NCBI GenBank assembly: GCA_963642995.1
Contig: CAVIIZ010000003.1
Coordinates: forward strand, 59,401-123,400
Reading direction: 5' to 3'
DNA: 64,000 nt
From: CAVAWX01 sp963642995
Lineage (GTDB): Bacteria; Actinomycetota; Coriobacteriia; Coriobacteriales; QAMH01
Shown here piece by piece: positions 62,538 through 64,000 of this stretch. Made by a program: the position numbers and the translations under genes. Each line of letters begins with the position of its first letter. Positions within the stretch are counted from its first letter, which is position 1. Below the pieces are notes generated by a model that saw only the letters and a program-made list of their open reading frames with translations, did no database searches and was not told the origin of the DNA.

Positions 62538-62918
62538 ATGGTGAAGGTGACGGACGAGGAGTTCGACGCGATGGTCTCGGATGCCATCGACTCGATTCCC
62601 GGGGAGTTTCTCGACGAGCTCGACAACGTGGTCTTCCTCGTGGAAGACGAGCCGAGCGCCCAACAGGTCGCAGACGACATCGCCGACGGCGGCACGGGCG
62701 AGATGCTGGGCCTGTACTCCGGGGTGAACATCTACGAGCGCGGCGACTGCTACGACGGGGACCTGCCCGACAGCATCACCATCTTCAAAGGCCCGCACGA
62801 GCGCATGTGCGAAAGCGCCGCCGAGCTGGCCGAGGAGGTGCGCCGCAGCGTCGTGCACGAGGTGGGGCATTACTTCGGCATGGACGAGGCCCAAGTCGAC
62901 GAGATGGGCTATGCCTGA
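62538..62918 (+). CDS. Zincin-like metallopeptidase family protein
   Basis: A 126-residue protein of the DUF1025/zincin-like group with the zinc motif HEVGHYFGMDEAQ near its C-terminus and NVVFLVEDEPS plus ITIFKGPHERM before it. Whether it is an active peptidase is not established for the family. It follows the ZIP transporter after 15 bases with GGAGGAAGA as ribosome site, so the two are co-transcribed, and a metal-supply link is possible. Confidence 0.85.
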   Translation: MVKVTDEEFDAMVSDAIDSIPGEFLDELDNVVFLVEDEPSAQQVADDIADGGTGEMLGLYSGVNIYERGDCYDGDLPDSITIFKGPHERMCESAAELAEEVRRSVVHEVGHYFGMDEAQVDEMGYA

Positions 62919-62967
62919 TATCATGATGAGTGCATGTAAAAGATAATTCAAGGGCGGGACGGTGCAG

Positions 62968-63012
62968 ATGATGTTCGCGAAGATGTTGCTCGGGGGGTCC
63001 TTCACAGCCTGA
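62968..63012 (+). CDS. Possible 14-residue leader peptide
   Basis: ATGATG opens MMFAKMLLGGSFTA followed by TGA, with a purine-rich AGGGCGGGA upstream and a GATAAT box at 62942. Its last codons overlap the 5' arm of a hairpin that covers the ribosome site of the next gene. Translation of this peptide could therefore open the hairpin. No homologue is known to me. Confidence 0.35.
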   Translation: MMFAKMLLGGSFTA

Positions 63013-63020
63013 CCCCCGAG
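62989..63020 (+). promoter_or_regulatory. Hairpin covering the ribosome site of the surface-protein gene
   Basis: CTCGGGGGGTC pairs with GACCCCCGAG (one extra G in the 5' arm) around an 11-base loop. The 3' arm includes the GAG of GAGG (63018-63021), the presumed ribosome site of the ATG at 63026. There is no T-run, so translational control fits better than termination. Confidence 0.45.
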
Positions 63021-63025
63021 GCCGC

Positions 63026-64000
63026 ATGAGGCGGCGCGCTCGCGCGGGGCGCGTGCACGGGGAAGACTCCGCGCCTTGCCCGGATCCCCGAGGCCGCGAA
63101 CATCGCAAGCGCCTGTTTTCCTCCGGCGGCGGCAAGGGGCGGCGCCGCGGCGCGCTGCCGAGGGGCGCGGCGGTCGCGCTGGCTGCGGTGCTCGCGGTGT
63201 CGTGCACGGCTTCGGGCATGCAGGGCGCGTCAGCCTACGACGCCTCGTTTCTCGCGAAGGTGGACGACCTGTCCACCACGGGCTTCAAGCCCGCCGACAC
63301 ATGGGGCGACGACGCCGCGCCGGCCGCCTTCACGAGCATCTACAACAACCTGACCATCGACAACGTCTCCATCATGTCCGGTGCGGGCTCCTGGGAGCTC
63401 GTGGACACCTTGGCAACAACCGGCCACACGAGGGCCGCGGTCCTGTGCTGGAAGAAGAGAGTGACTTCGACGGGGGCGAAGTCGCCGGGGGCGGTTGCCT
63501 TGCGTCTCGAGGACTCGTGCAAGGCATGCGACGGGCAGCTCCTCGACGTGGACCTGACGCTCGACTCCACGGCCTATGTCACCGCGAACACGAGCACGTG
63601 GGGCAAGAACAGCCTTCTCGAGACCGCCGTTTTCTACTATGAGGGCACCGACCCGGAGAAAAAGGTGACAGCGATTGGCCTCGAGTGCGGCATCTGGAAG
63701 TCGATCTCCGCCGACGGGTTCGAGAAAGAGTACGCCACCGGGACCACCACCCCCCTGGCGACCGCGAGCGTCAGGACCAAGGTGGGGGTGAAGGTTTACG
63801 GGCAGGACGGCGCGCTCTACAGCCCCGAGGGGCGCGCCGCCTACTACAGGTTCGACGACCTCGACGGGAGAACCTGCGCCTTCGTCAGCAACAAGTACAA
63901 GTCGTCGTACAAGGAGGCGGATTGGTCCACCTACGGCGACAAGACCTGCTACAACGAGGGCGTGCAGTTCACGTCCGGCGTGCAGGCGGCGGTCGTGCAG
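63026..64000 (+). CDS. Secreted surface protein, partial at the window end
   Basis: The frame is open from the ATG at 63026 to the last base, giving 325 residues without a stop. A long Arg-rich head (~45 residues) leads into a hydrophobic signal segment (AVALAAVLAVSCTASG) with likely cleavage near GASA|YD (~70). The mature part begins DASFLAKVDDLSTTGFKPAD and has several Cys residues (CWKK, SCKACDG, LECG, TCAF, TCYN), suggesting disulfides or repeats. I do not recognise a family. It may be a large adhesin-like or S-layer-like protein of the kind common in gut Coriobacteriia, which is an inference from composition only. The ribosome site GAGG lies in a hairpin. Confidence 0.75.
   Translation, partial: MRRRARAGRVHGEDSAPCPDPRGREHRKRLFSSGGGKGRRRGALPRGAAVALAAVLAVSCTASGMQGASAYDASFLAKVDDLSTTGFKPADTWGDDAAPAAFTSIYNNLTIDNVSIMSGAGSWELVDTLATTGHTRAAVLCWKKRVTSTGAKSPGAVALRLEDSCKACDGQLLDVDLTLDSTAYVTANTSTWGKNSLLETAVFYYEGTDPEKKVTAIGLECGIWKSISADGFEKEYATGTTTPLATASVRTKVGVKVYGQDGALYSPEGRAAYYRFDDLDGRTCAFVSNKYKSSYKEADWSTYGDKTCYNEGVQFTSGVQAAVVQ

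Overview
The window is chromosomal DNA of a high-GC bacterium, almost certainly an actinobacterial anaerobe. I infer class Coriobacteriia, probably Eggerthellaceae. The pointers are the GC-rich wobble codons with frequent ATA, two separate ferredoxin-dependent 2-oxoacid oxidoreductases, aryl-CoA ligases, VanW, NlpC/P60 and GH25 wall proteins, and monoderm-style lipoproteins. No rRNA, CRISPR array, insertion sequence or phage was seen. Genes are dense and mostly on the + strand. Minus-strand blocks lie at 1.9-2.1, 3.4-8.6, 52.4-56.5 and 58.1-61.6 kb. The many long antisense ORFs are shadows caused by high GC.

Layout. 0-2.1 kb: 3' end of a relA/spoT gene, a metallo-beta-lactamase-fold hydrolase, and tRNA-Asn/tRNA-Val on the minus strand. 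2.4-18 kb is a cell-envelope region: a membrane-anchored protein with an internal 36-bp repeat, a secreted GH25 muramidase with 12 QxW lectin repeats, ThrH, a polysaccharide deacetylase, a VanW protein, a D,D-carboxypeptidase, an FHA protein and two NlpC/P60 hydrolases. It is interrupted by a PaaK-type CoA ligase and an ACT protein. 18-22 kb: acyl-CoA ligase plus IorA/IorB, for aromatic 2-oxoacid oxidation. 22-25.7 kb: two paralogous SurA-like secreted proteins around gluQ. 25.8-30 kb: pgk-tpiA-gpmI-secG glycolytic block and tRNA-Leu(GAG). 30-31.6 kb: apt and a DUF47 protein.

31.6-37.6 kb is the main accessory region. It is a type III restriction-modification operon (mod...res) with an AbrB/YoeB-like toxin-antitoxin pair tightly embedded between mod and res. 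It has an AT-rich replaced core inside mod and a decayed AT-rich gene remnant behind res. 37.7-44 kb: tRNA-Leu(TAG), a trigger factor that lacks its PPIase domain, clpP, clpX and valS. 44-48 kb: larB followed by a translationally coupled POR operon (gamma-delta fusion, alpha, beta). 48-52.4 kb: a small membrane protein, a TrpR-like regulator and dnaE. 52.4-56.5 kb (minus): a tyrosine phosphatase, a large DExH helicase, and a ParE/RelE toxin with a Phd/YefM antitoxin. 56.8-61.6 kb: aminotransferase, HelD-type helicase, icd. 61.7-64 kb: ZIP metal transporter, zincin-like protein, and the start of a secreted surface protein that runs off the window and is preceded by a possible leader peptide and hairpin.

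Taken together, the genes suggest an amino-acid-fermenting, envelope-rich gut-type anaerobe. 2-oxoacids made by aminotransferases would be oxidised by IOR and POR with ferredoxin, and the CoA thioesters handled by the neighbouring ligases. The best candidates for something not routinely described are the toxin-antitoxin-bearing type III RM operon, the trigger factor without a PPIase domain, and the leader-peptide/hairpin arrangement at the right edge. A recurring GCTAnnnT promoter element is also seen across the window.
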